Shown here piece after piece: positions 13,601 to 27,100 of a stretch of 64,000 nucleotides of DNA. How positions within the stretch are numbered: the stretch's first letter is position 1; every line of letters begins with the position of its first letter. The stretch lies in contig JAZARR010000174.1 of assembly GCA_037389465.1 (NCBI GenBank), positions 1,984,001 to 2,048,000 on the forward strand, given 5' to 3'. Source of the DNA: Baylisascaris procyonis. Taxonomy: Eukaryota > Nematoda > Chromadorea > Rhabditida > Ascarididae. Under the pieces are notes generated by a model. It was not told the origin of the DNA, ran no database searches, and saw only the letters and a list, made by a program, of their open reading frames with translations. Made by a program: the position numbers and the translations under genes.

Positions 13601-16600
13601 ACTCATAAACTTAAGGAAATACGACAAGAAGTAAAATATGGGACAAAATCGAAGCAGACTGAAATAAGGAAGCAGAAAAATAATTCAAAAATCAAAAAAA
13701 AAAACAAAGAAAAAAGTGCACTTACCTCATCAAGGTCGACATTGCTTAGGTCGAAAGGTCCTGGCCAAAAAACACTTCCATATGCAAGACGTCGCAATGT
13801 GAAACCCTTTTCGAGATGACACACACCACCACTGCACTCCGCAATGACAGCCAGCTGTTCCAGAGACGGCTCGCACATATAGTCACGTCTGGAATAGATC
13901 AAAATACTGATCACCCCACCAAATGCAGAAAAAATGTATCAGGGTGAGAATTCACAAAAATGCATAGTAAACATAAATCGCATAGACAATGTAGATCTAA
14001 AATGTTAGGCGGATTCAGTGTGGTATCAATGAGGGATAACAATATTTGACATCAAGGCAAACAACAAAAAGAAATCTTTTTGGAGATAAAAGCTGAAAAA
14101 AATAAAATGAAATTTGAAAATATTAAGAAACTAAACAAATGAACGTGTTTCCATTCGGTTATCAAATTTCAGAGGAATGAAAAATCGATGCATTAAAAAA
14201 ACGTCACATATATTGTCCCTTATCCATTCAAAATAGCGTGCAATACAAACTTTAAACTTTAAGCTTTCGTGCAACATAATCCATCGTCGATTATCATCAA
14301 AAATAGTCACAAGGCTTCTTTACGTATCGCATTGCTCGACCGACGATCCCATTAAACAAGAAACCACCGGTGAGAAAACTCTACTTCATTAGAGGGGTGA
14401 GAGGTAATAGCAAAGAGATGCCGGGTGGATCATTTGATAACACCTTCTAGGAGGTGCCTCACGACAATCATTGCAGTAGCCACTGTTTTAGTTTTACGGA
14501 AAAATTAGAAATTCCTTCTGAAAATTGTATGCAACATCACATGGGGAGCAGCAATCACATAACGAGCTGATCACATGAACTGGACAAGCATTTAAAAATC
14601 AAAAGAATTCCTATTATACTTTAAAGAAAAACGAAATCAGATAGGTGATGTTTGCAATCGAGAAAGGGGGAACCTGCTCATCTCTTTTCGCTGAGGCATA
14701 TACCTCAATATATCAGTGAATACGGTTGCCAAGATGAACAAAAAGAGGACAATGAAAGGATATGGAGGGCAGGTGGGGTGAATGCAGGGTGCATGGGGGG
14801 GGGTGTAGGGTGTGAGCTGGGAGGCAGTAGCAAATTATTCATATGAAAGGCAAACAGAACACCAACCTTCGAAGCCTTATGCCTGCTGGGTGTGGCTTCT
14901 CAGGGCTTTCGTTAGTGACCTCATTCGAACGAACTGCTGATGACGCCCTATCAGAAACGTTTAACATCGACTCCTTAAACACAAGTTCATTAGCAGTCTG
15001 CGAGAGCACAGTTGGTAATTGCTTCACTATGAAATTGCCTTGCAAATGTTCGTCCCCTCTCCCTCCTCCAATATTTACGACCAATTTCCGCAAAAATGTC
15101 TAGGAAATCCGAATCCACAAACTTTCGCTCATTGCTAAGCCGCTTCAATCTTAGGTATTCCTCCTTCTTCCAATAGATAAAACTGCGAACGTGACCTCCA
15201 AAGCCCTAATGCCAAAATCATTTCTTTGGTGATAGGATAGCGACGTTTGCTCTTAATAAGATATCGTCAAACACCACAGTCTAATTAAGTTGGAATTCAG
15301 GTTGGATCTTTTTTGTCACCACTGATGTTTGCAAGATGTTTAAACAACATTGACCTTAAGCAGTACAACAATAGAACAGATAAGATCCTCAATTTCATTC
15401 AAGGAAAAAGGATAAAAAATGCCATTTGAGACAAATTTAGAGTATAGCTGAGTTCATCATTTCAGCCTCTCTAGCTGAATGAACAAGTGGCAGGTCACAT
15501 TCAAATTTCTACCCGGGATACAAATGGCTCAGAAAGATGAAAAACATTGCAGTAAGGGAAAAAACCGGGAAGAAAAGCAAATCTCTGATAGAGGTCGCAA
15601 ACGGATAAAAACACCGGAGAATGATACCATAAACCTATAAAACTGGCAATCGGATCGTAAATAGATTCGAATTTAGGGGCTACTGTCTTCATCTATGACT
15701 AAATCATAGCGGCAATGTAAATAATTACAAGCGAATCAAGCTCGAACACCTTAAAAGGTTTCTTACGCAATTTTTTAAACATGAAAAAAAAAAATAAAAG
15801 ATACTGAACTGAAAGGCGTTAAACCAATAAGAAAAGCACAAGAGTAACGACTTTAGCTTCTTATACCACTCGCCTCCCTCATTAAAACGCTCTAAACTAC
15901 TGAGCTCTTCTTGAAGCATTTCTAGTTTTCTCGTTCAATAGACGGTTGCATATCAAAGAAACGGTAAATATACTTCCCGATATTGAAGAAAAATGAAAAC
16001 GGATACTCAAGCCGCGACAAAACTCCAATGAACACACCTATCATCAGCCATATCAGCTATCAAAAAACAAACTTACAGTCGCATTGGTCGTCAAATCGGC
16101 ATTAAAATTAAGACGAGGCGGTTGCTCGGTTCTCAGCTCAACACGGCGCTTTTCGCGCGCATTTTCGGTTTCTGGTGATAGCACAGGTCGTGGCGCAGGT
16201 CCACCTCCACCATCAGAAACCTAAGTTTAAAAAGATATAAATATGTATATATGCAAGCATAATGTACAATGTATATGTATATATATGCACATACAAATTC
16301 ATGACACATACCCGCTTACCATATACATGTATGCAGGTATATGCAAATATATGCCCACACACAAGAATATACACATACCTATGCGACATAGACGCATATG
16401 CGCATACTTGTATACTTTCATCACTCTCATTCCCGCGAAACACTGCGGCATTTCAGTTAGATAAAGGCTTTCATAAAGCACTTCGGTAATAAAACAACGT
16501 TGCAACGCCCTCGAAAATCCGATCAGTCTCGATCTCACATCCAGGGCATCAATCAACCGATCGTTCAAAATAAAGAGTGGGTAATAAGGGATCATCCTCC

Positions 16601-19600
16601 TCCACTTGGAACGAAGCAATCCATATGACAAAGACATACCGCATCTTGCGTTGGCGTATGTCGCTGAGCATCAACTGTGTCCCGATCCCTCGAATCTCCA
16701 GCCACCGTTACTGAATTAGGCACAGACTTCCGCTGCCTGCTCTCTTCCTGCAAGAGCAAATAACGGATAGTGTACGAAGGAGAAAAATGACACCGAACTC
16801 ATGTTTAAAATAGAAAATCATAACCATACAAAGTTCGCTTAGCCGGAATAAGCATCGATGTATATCTTGAACGTGAACATCGGTTCAATGGGAGCACTGT
16901 CGCTACTAAGAAAAATTTTTCACAATTGTCACTTCCTTATTTCAGAAAGTTGAAAGGATTTCAAGCTAAATGATAATAAAGAGATGAAACCCAGTCAAAA
17001 GACAGATTACAGCGGTTGATGGAGCCTGCAAAATGTTGAAAACTTTGGAACCCTTCAAACCAGTTCTGTGAACACTTAACAAAACTTGATTACTCAATAG
17101 CAACTACTATTCCGCGCATCATGCAATCACCTACACCGTCTCTATGTGTGGGAGAAAAGGAGGCGGACTGAAAAATATTATTTTAAACGAACTAAGAAAA
17201 TACATCGAAAACGGACAATTAAAAAATAACCATTTGAAACCTTCAGTAAACGCATTCATGCTTATTTTCTGCTCGATCTCCCCACCACGAATTTCTCTGT
17301 TAGCCGTTCAATAAAAATTTATGTTTTCCTCATCACTGTTGCTTCGTTAAAACATCTCGCCTCCTTATAACAAAGGATCTCAACGTTACCAATGACTTGT
17401 GAAGCCGATTGAGGTCGAGTCTCTTGATATCTTGCCTTGGCTCATCGTATTTGTCTTTGCCTGCATCACCCTGATCGGCAAAAATAGATACAGATGCATC
17501 TCCCGATACTCGTTTCAGAATTGAAGGCCTAAACAAATAATCGTTCATGGCTCACAAAAAAATAAAGAACAACCATTAAAAACGTAGCAATGAAGAAAGC
17601 AAGAGAAATTCAGCTTCCTCTGAGAGAGAAGGAAATGAAAGATCAATATCTCAGAAATTAAAGAAAACAAAAGAACTCACTTGCTGCTAACATCGGCAAA
17701 TGGCGAATTGGACAGTGCATCGAATGACGGTGATGAATAGATCGATTTGTACGAGAATTGCTTAATTGAACGTGAGTTGTTCCACTGGCCTGACATAGCG
17801 ATCGGTGAACCTACAGGTAGAACTGAACTCCGTGGCACTGTTATAGATCGTGTTGTTGTCGTTGTGCTGCCTTGTGTTTTTGATGCCAAGAACCTCATTT
17901 GACGTTCCATACTGCAAAAGCAATTAACCACATTTACAGCAAATACGATTAAAAAACACCAAGAGTAACACAATGAACTAAGATGCCATGAGTAACGAAG
18001 CTCCCAGAGCCTTTATGGAATATAAAGGACGTGTTGCGGGCAATCCAATGCACAGATAAGTGGGAAAGATAGGAGAAAGAGTAAAGGGAAAGAACTCTTC
18101 AAACGGCATCTAAATTTGAACATCCAGAACGGAAACAAGCAAACAGAAGCCCAAAAGTATGGAAGTAATCAACCCATGTACAAAAACTGTAATCGCAAAC
18201 TCTAGCTACAAATGCCTGGGCCAATCAAAGAAAAAAACTAGCTTAGTTGGACTGGGTATATCGGCTTTCTTCAGCGAGTCATTCGAGACAAGCTTCAGCA
18301 GTGGGCTGTCACCATAAGGACATGATGCTAGTTGCGCCTCGATTATCGCATTCTGGATTAGCGTCTGATTCACATCTGCACCCAATACTATTGGTGCCGT
18401 CGGTGCAGCCACAACATTTGCCGCTGCTGCTGTCGAGCCAAACCCTGGAAGAAAATATATAATGGTTTTCGAATCCTATGCACAGAGAACATTTATCTTA
18501 TAGCTGTGGAAATCGGAATTGCAGCTCAACAAATCAAACTGAGCATTACAAACGAAACAGCTATAATGCGAACGTGCGCAACGCTAAAGGGCAGATAATC
18601 AACTTAAAGAAAATAGCACCTAAAAATTCTATGTAAACTGAAGACAATAAAGAAGACAGATGCTGTAGATCCGATTGTTCAATTTTTTCGTAATAATGAC
18701 CCTCAATAAATATATCTGCTGTCCTTATAAAGCAAATCTCGAGGGTTACAAATTTTACAGAATGAGGAGAAATGGTCGAAATGAACAGCGAGCATATATC
18801 AAACGGAAAAGAGACAATTCTTTCCAAGATTCTAGAACGCCAAAATTAATGACATGCAACGTAATAGGTTCGTTTTCTCGAGTTGGCTGCTTACCCTAAA
18901 TTACAGAAGCAAGGTGAGGGGTCGTAAATTACATTAGCAGATGGATGAGGTGAAGGGGAGGAAGCAGGGGAGCGATAAATCCATGGTCATGCTGCAATCA
19001 TCGCACTTCACGTTTATGAGCTTTGAGGATTATATTGCTAGCAGTTTCGAATGTGAGACGTGAGACGAGACAAAGCAAATGTGAGAATATTCGCTCTTGT
19101 TTCCGATATGTCATTAGGCCCTGCACGCTGAGTTTCTCAACATCCGACTGCAGAAAACTGTGACGGAAAGTGAAGCGAAATAAAAAAAATTACAGGAAGA
19201 AGGGTGAATCGTTAACATACAGATCGCTCATAAAAACTTTTGATAATCCTGGAAATTATCTATGATGGTATCCGAATAATTCTTCCATGTAATTCTCAAC
19301 GGATGGAGAAAAAATTCCAAGCATTAAAAGTAATCCCCTCAAAATCCACGAAGCATTTTCCATCATCACCTCGCCCACCTGGACATGTTCATTGCACGGT
19401 TCGTAAAAGAAAATAACAACCTTAAAATAATCAGTAAAAGGATATTAATATGTTTGTTGAAGTTACAATTAAGTTACTTATACAGAGTTATAAGTCACTA
19501 GAAATTCGAGAACTTCTCAGCTATAAATCAAAGCACTGATCACAGCGAACCTGTCTGACCAGCAGGTGCACCGAATAACGATGTTGTCGGTTTTGCGGCT

Positions 19601-21125
19601 GTAGAACCAAACAGCGAAGTTGATGTGGCCGTTCCTCCAAATGGAGTGCTTCCTGCAGTAATAATATTCACAGCTTTTGATCAAAATGTTTTACGGCGAT
19701 CTAAAGATGGAAAAGCACAGAAAAAAGGTAAGACGGACAGTGGATGTAGGTACGAAGTATGAGATCAAAGGACTAACGAACATCTCTGCTAAAACGACCT
19801 GAACTTTAGAACGATCAGCTGATCACTCAGCACTCTGCCACTTCGATTAAAAAGAACAACTGCTCTATAGTTAGATACCAGGTCAATAACGACTCGATTG
19901 AAGTACCAAGGACGATTATCGGACACCCTATAAACAAAAAACCTTAGTAACACTATAGAGAAGGCCAAAAATAATCGCAAAAGACTGAAAAAATTTTAGC
20001 CGTTTCAACTATGATACAGGAAGTTATTCAGCATAAGTGCTAGTTGATATTAACCTATACCCCTTCTTAATTATGAGAATAAAATAAATGAGGTGAGGTG
20101 ACGAATGCAAAAATTAGTGACTCCATTGTGAAAACAATTAGGAAAGTGTTAGTGCAGGAATACAGCGAAATTATAGGTTTGTTGTTTCACTTAGAAAATA
20201 TCGTCTCATGCGAATATTTACTCTATTTGAAAAGAAACAAAACATGAAATACTAAGCTAATTTCGGCAACGATAGGCTAATAAGTGTGCCTGAAGCGGAC
20301 AAACAGAAAGGGGCAAGAGAACAGAACTTATAAATATTAGAATAACAGCTATCGCCACATGAACCTTAAAATATGGTTCATTCTCCATCTGTGAAAATCG
20401 AGCACAGATTTCGACTGCTGTAAACTGTAATGAGATGGGGAACCTCATATACAGACCTCAAACGGAAAAAAGCAAAGAGGTGCATTCATTTTCACATAAA
20501 ACATTGAGCAAGGCAGCAATGCAAAATAATATCGAGCTTTCCAGACTGGAACAGAAATCAGAATCACCACCATCCCTTACATGTCCATTCTTTCAAGTGA
20601 GCATCAGTTACCTCCCTCTCTTTCAATATCGAAATTGAGAGGATGGCCATAATCATTTCCCTCATTTTCAAAACCGCAATGGCAGTGAAAACCATCACTG
20701 CCTCCTACCTCCCTCAAGATCGCAAAGGGGAATAACAACCAATACCTCAAACATGACTAATTCATAAAGAATGTTCTACATAACTTCGTCTAACGCAACT
20801 TTCAACGTTAAACGCTTACATTAAATCATAGCTTTAATTATCCAGCAAAGGGAAAGCAGATACAGACATCAAAGAATTCTTGTTCTCTAAACCATGTGCC
20901 CCATTATTACTTCACTAGGTCTATGAACTACAATACCACATACATTATGAGAATTGATAAGAGTGAAATCCCAAAAAGATTGCACTCGTGTAATAAACAC
21001 AAACCTCAAATCGTAAGCAAACAATTCAGATGCACGCACATGCTTCAATAAATACAACCATCTATGTAAGAAATTATCAGTCAATGCCATTTCAAATTAG
21101 AAAATATTTCTGTAATACGTAAATA

Positions 21126-21175
<50 letters not shown>

Positions 21176-24100
21176 TACGCATATATGTAGGTACATATAT
21201 AGGTCTATGTATATACATACGTATATTTATGTACATATGCATCACACGTATATTATGCATATTTATATGTACGTACGTGAATCAGACTATCTATGCTCCC
21301 TTCTTTAATTGGGATAAATTTTAGGAAGTATTGAATGAAGCGTGGATGCGCTCACGATGGCTCATGATAACAGGAGACGAATATGACTTAGTATAACAAC
21401 CGGAAATAATAAAAACAAAATAATTAGGCGTATGAGCACAATAAGTTGCCAACTGCAAGTTGCATGCATGCAAAACATAGGGGTTGCAGGTCACTGGCCG
21501 GCAGTGCGACAACAATTACCTCCAATATTGTAATATTCTCCTCTCCCAACGAAAAACAATCGATGTCGCACTAACGCCCCAAACAAAAACAACATCATAC
21601 AATACCACTAATTAGAGAGGCAATCTCACCGGTTGTTGAGCCAAATAGAGAACCGCTAGCTGGCTTCGCTCCAAAAAGGCCGCCCCCTGCTGGTTGTGAC
21701 CCTGCAGCACCTATCAAATACCACAACTCAACATCTCCTTATTTTCATCTTCTCATCGAATACCGTAAGTTACGCCCACGATGAGAGATGATAAGCAATT
21801 ATATTAAATCATAGCTATTATATTCACCGACAACACATCTTTAAAAATATGTACTTTTATCCCACTCAAAAAAAAGATGAGAAACACCCTTCTCTAGGAT
21901 GGTTTAATTCACTCCTACATCACCTGATCATTACAAGTGAAAGTCATGCTTTCAGTACTTTACCATATCTACAAACGAACTTTTACAATCAATGTAATTG
22001 GGCTAAACTATGAAGATATCCTGCCATCGATATAAATTTATAGAGTTTATAGAGGTTACTAAAACGGCAAAAGTAGATCCACGATGATTGCGATACTGCA
22101 AAACAACAAAATGGGCGGAGATATTTAGAGAATCTTTCAAGCAAATAATTCGGTTTCATGACTGCATCTTAAACCCGCAACTATTTACCAAGGGCCCAAA
22201 CCTTCTTACTTCATCACTGTAAACTCTAGTAATCGCTAAATTTTATGCAAAAATAATGCAGAGTGAAACAAACAATGGTGAAAAAAATATAAAAAGCAGG
22301 AGTTGGATAAAACAGGAGATATAAAAACTCTCAGAGATATTAAAGGTTCACTATAGTTCACAATCCTTCCCTTCTTAAGAATATCTCTTCTACAAACTAT
22401 AAAAGATCATATTTTTGCTCAAAAATAAGGAAAGATTACAAATTGGTTGTTTAAACCACTCGATGAAATCCAAAAGAATCTTTTTCAAAGAGAATATAGC
22501 AGCAAAGAGAACATAACTGTGCTCGGAATACGCCATACCCCAGCGTGAGTAATGCAATCTCGAACTATCAAAATTTCAAGAAAAAAGAAAGAAAAAAATA
22601 GAAGCGAATACTCTAAACGTTGAATAGAAAAGCTTCGTATTGTGGACTTCAACAACGTTTTACCTTCAAGTTAAGACGAAATGAGGTTTCAAAAATTTCT
22701 CAACAGAATTTAAAATTTCAAGAATGAGCAGAAAGAGGGGAATATAAACGCTTCAAAATTAATCAACGAGGGAAAAATAGTGCCCCTTATGCTAAGAAAA
22801 AATAAAACTCAAACAGCTAGATATGATCAACATACTAATTTGTTTGTAAAAGAAAAGATGCGTTGGGCATTTATTATAACAAAAAAATTTGCTTCACGCT
22901 TTCAATGTTTGATCTCAAATGTCCTTGAAATGAGAATTGAGTCGAAAACATATTGTTTCACATCATTATTATCTCAGAAATTGACAGCATACCCACTTTC
23001 GTACTTAACTACGTTGATCTCACCATTCAAGTGATATTAAGATAAAGGGTACTTTCGTTGCGTATTCAGCTCGTGTAAAACCTTACACATTTTTGACGTG
23101 CGGTTTCTCATTACCATTTCACGTCAAACCTACATATCTCAGTCATACTTTCCCATTGCTTTCTCTCCTTCTCAGTGGTATTGATTGTTCAATTAAGCTA
23201 GCACGAAAAAAAGGTAAAGTTTGGTATAACCTCAGATTCAAAAGCCTCTAAACGTATTGCTTATTGCTGACGACGCGTACTAAATCCTCACTAGCATGGC
23301 ATGCCTAGCAGGCGAAATTTTCTCGAACAAAAAAGTAAGGGACTCTTTCTCCCCTTCTGGCTATGAAAAAGAGCGAGAACATATTATGGTGCTCCTTATC
23401 CATCGTTCGCAATGAGGACATATGCAAAAAACGAAGGAATTTTAGCAACAAACAAAGGAAAATCCAATGAAAATTTTATGAAGCCAGTGGTTAAGAATTT
23501 CAATGCTAACCGAAAGGAGCGGTGGTGGTAGTGTTTGTTCCGAATCCTCCAAATCCTGTAGTGGCTGGTTTTGCACCGAACAAGCCTGTCGTAGCAGTCG
23601 ATGCTGCCGGCTGCCCGAATGCCCCGAACGCTGGCGTCGTCTGCGTTTGACCAAATGGCGTTGAAGTCGCCTAAAATTTGATATTTCCGGAAAAATACGA
23701 TTACTAATAACATCACAAACTTTAGCACTATCAAAACTTTCCATATACTTGATGATGGGTTGTTATCAGTTCCACTGCCGACAATGTAACGACAATGTCG
23801 TAGCATCATCCAAAATATTTACAATTTTTATCAAACGATAACTGCTAAACGCATAAAGGCGGCAAATCGTTTCCTTAGCAGTTATTCATCAATACGGCGC
23901 AAACGTCCATTTACATATCCTTACAACCGGAATTTTCGCGTTCGAGCTCTTCTTTCACCATTATTAACATCACGATGACAACGCTTCCCGTCCACATTTT
24001 TGTTCCCTGATATTGTTCATTCTGACATAGTTCACTCATCAACAAATCATTTCTTATTATACTTTTTGGTATTCACTCGATAGAATACCCCGAAAAATTA

Positions 24101-27100
24101 ATTAATGAAAACCACAAAGTGTGAAAACGATGAAGTTTCTATTGAACGCGCAACAGGTACTGCCAATAAAAATGTCTGTCTATGGACAGCAAAACTTCCT
24201 TCTAGGCAACTATAGTTCTGATAAAAGTGAAGTTTACAGGAACATTCGTACCGTAGCAGATCCAAACGTAAACGGGCTCGATGTTGTCGTCGTCGACCCA
24301 AATGCTGAGGTACCTCCGAAAAGTGAGGTTGGTTGCTGGCTTCCAAATGACTGCAAAAAAATATTGTTTAGATTTGTTTTCTTGTGAAGAGTCGATCTGA
24401 AATTGATTGTTGTCCACTAAATCAATTGCTTTCTGCATCACTTTATTTATGAAGCTTGCAACATTTTGGAAGAGGAAAGAAGCGGAAGAGAGAGAGGGAG
24501 AGAGAAAGAGATGGTGGAGGAACGGAAGAGGAAAGGGCAGGGGGATAGAGGGGAGGGCGGAAAGGAAGTGAGGAGGGGAAGATGAGATGGGCGAGGAGAG
24601 CAGGACGGGAAAGAAGAGGGGAAGCAGCGACAAAAAAAGCTAGAACTGTCGAGTGGAGAGGAGGTATGTCTTAAAAGTGCCGAACACATAAGCAAGCTAT
24701 TTTCATAAAAAGATTTTGATATCAGTAAATAAACATAGCTCAAAGAATTCATTTCGACCATGCTGTTTCGATGGATAATCTGTGTGGCATAGCTCTGTTT
24801 AGTAGACTTCAGTTTATCTTTTTCAAAGATATTACATCAACGTCATTTTAAAAAAACAGTTCAATTATGATATATGGGGAATGAAAACTGGGAACGCAGC
24901 AATTCAAGAAGTGCGTGCAATCAAGAGACCAAACACAATAAAACCTGAGGTCAAGAAGCCCTCATATAATGTGTACACTGAATGCAACTGCTGCTTGAAC
25001 AATAAAGGAAAAAAGAAATTTAGCTCAATATGCAAAATGTGCATCATGAACTTCTCGACCTAAGACTATGGCAGTAATGGCGTGAGAAACTTGTACTACG
25101 ACCAACTTACGTCGTTGAAAATTGCTGGAAAGGGGGAAAGAAAATTAGCGAAGACATTAGACGTGGCTGGATAGAGTGAAATTGAAGATGAATGAAGAGA
25201 GAAACGACGTGAGGAAGAGTGAATAAGCAAAGGAAATTTGATTTCCACATTTGCGTCCAACAATCTGGTCACTATAAAATACTCTCCATGTGGTCTGAAT
25301 TTCAAATACAAAAGCCAAACACAACGTGGCTCAGCAATGAGACATTTTGACGAAGATAAACTCAAATCCATGGCCAGTCACTGATACTCAATGCAAGAGA
25401 CGAGAGTCATTATTCTCGCAGAAAGCATACCGTGGCCGGCTTTGATCCAAACAGCCCTCCAGTTTGCGTCTGTCCGAAAGGCGATGCGGTTGAAGTTTGC
25501 GTTGAGCCGAACAGACCTCCAGTCGCCGGCTTCGAAGTGCCAAAAAGCGACGTACCCGTCGTGGTCGTCGAACCGAACAAAGAAGGCGTTGTTGTTGTTG
25601 TCGTTGATCCAAATGTGCTTGTGCCTGAATAGAGCACGTCATAAGTACATCTACTACGTCCCACCTCTTCCTCTCCGAAAAAACTTGGCAATTTGGACTA
25701 TCGGCTGCAGGACTTTTCGCTGTCAAAAGAGTTGCCCATGCATATTGTACGGGCAAACGAACTAGATAACTTTCTCTTATCCCATTCCCTTTACTCGCAA
25801 AAGTCCAGCTGGCGCCACCTTTACTGCACTGCATCATTCTTCCTTAAGTTACGACAAAGAGTGGCATTTCCTCCCCCCTTCCCCATTCCCACAAATCAAC
25901 GAATCCAACAAATACAACTGCACGAAAAGTTTGAAACCATATTTCGCCTTTGCAACTTAAGAAAGAAATCAAAAATCTAGCACTTTAAATCGTATTTGCG
26001 TTCCTCGGGCTCGAAAGTTTAACCAAAAAGTTCCTCAACACAACACTGAGGAAATAATTCACAGCTTAAACATTCAGAAAGGAAGATGTAGGAAGTAGAA
26101 ACCTCCAAAAAGTGGCTTGGTCTGTGTGCCAAATAGGGAGGATTGCGTGGTGCCCGAACCAAACAACGATGTCGACGTGGTTGGCTGCGTTTGTCCGAAC
26201 GAAAGACCCGTGCCTGTTGTAGTGCCACGACGATTCGCTATGTAGTCCTCACAACGAAGTTCCTAAATATTGCTTCTCCAAGCTGATGAAATCTTTTAAA
26301 TAGCTCATAGTAGTTAAAAACTATACTTGTGCAATGATATGCAAATACGCTGAGAGGGGAGATGAGGAAGCGAGACCCACAGATGTGCAAAAGAGCAGCG
26401 TACTCGAAAAGTATCCAAGCGGATACCATCTTCGTCAACTGGAAACGGGCGGTAGATTTCTTACAAATCGATATGCAAATAAAAACTGTTCGTTTAGTCA
26501 CTTATTTCCATACAAATTGCAGGACTGCCATCTGTTAGAGTATAAACACCAAATGTTTTAGCCCTCGCTGAAACTTTCCCGCTTAGCACTTTCCTAAACT
26601 AGTGACTTCATTGAAAACCAATTATCACCCATTGAAACCGCCTATTATTCATTCTTAAGACTACCTTCCTCATTCGCACATCTCTAGATTTTAACGCGCA
26701 AAACACGGTCCATTAAAAATCAGACATGAACATAAATTCAACCAATAATCAATCCATCGTGCTTCTGCTGCAATTTTACTTTATAAAAAAAAAACAATCA
26801 AACTTTGCATTATTTGACTGTATTTGAATAGTAATTGGTTCAGAAGAAGTCAGTACTGTGACTGCCTCGACTTTAAATGACTGAGTGGAGATTTCGGAAG
26901 AAAAAAATTGTAAACTGAAAAAAGATTAGCGAAATCATCGTTAAGATATGGAATGAACTCATAAAAACAGGAAACGCTCACCTCGAGGCTCTTGCCTTCA
27001 TACTGTTTCATCGCCGTGATGCACATATGCTTTGTGTTGATTGTTTGATTAGTTCCATTTCTTAACATCGTATCTGAAGCCATCGGCGGATCGAATTTAA

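Noticed and set aside
16243..16489. Overlapping plus-strand frames rich in Tyr/Ile/His
   Set aside because: They are translations of degenerate TATG repeats in a NUP98 intron.
24202..24761. Long Pro/Ser/Leu-rich minus-strand frames near 24.2-24.8 kb
   Set aside because: They are translation of the polypyrimidine tract; only 24252-24350 is a real exon, in a different context.
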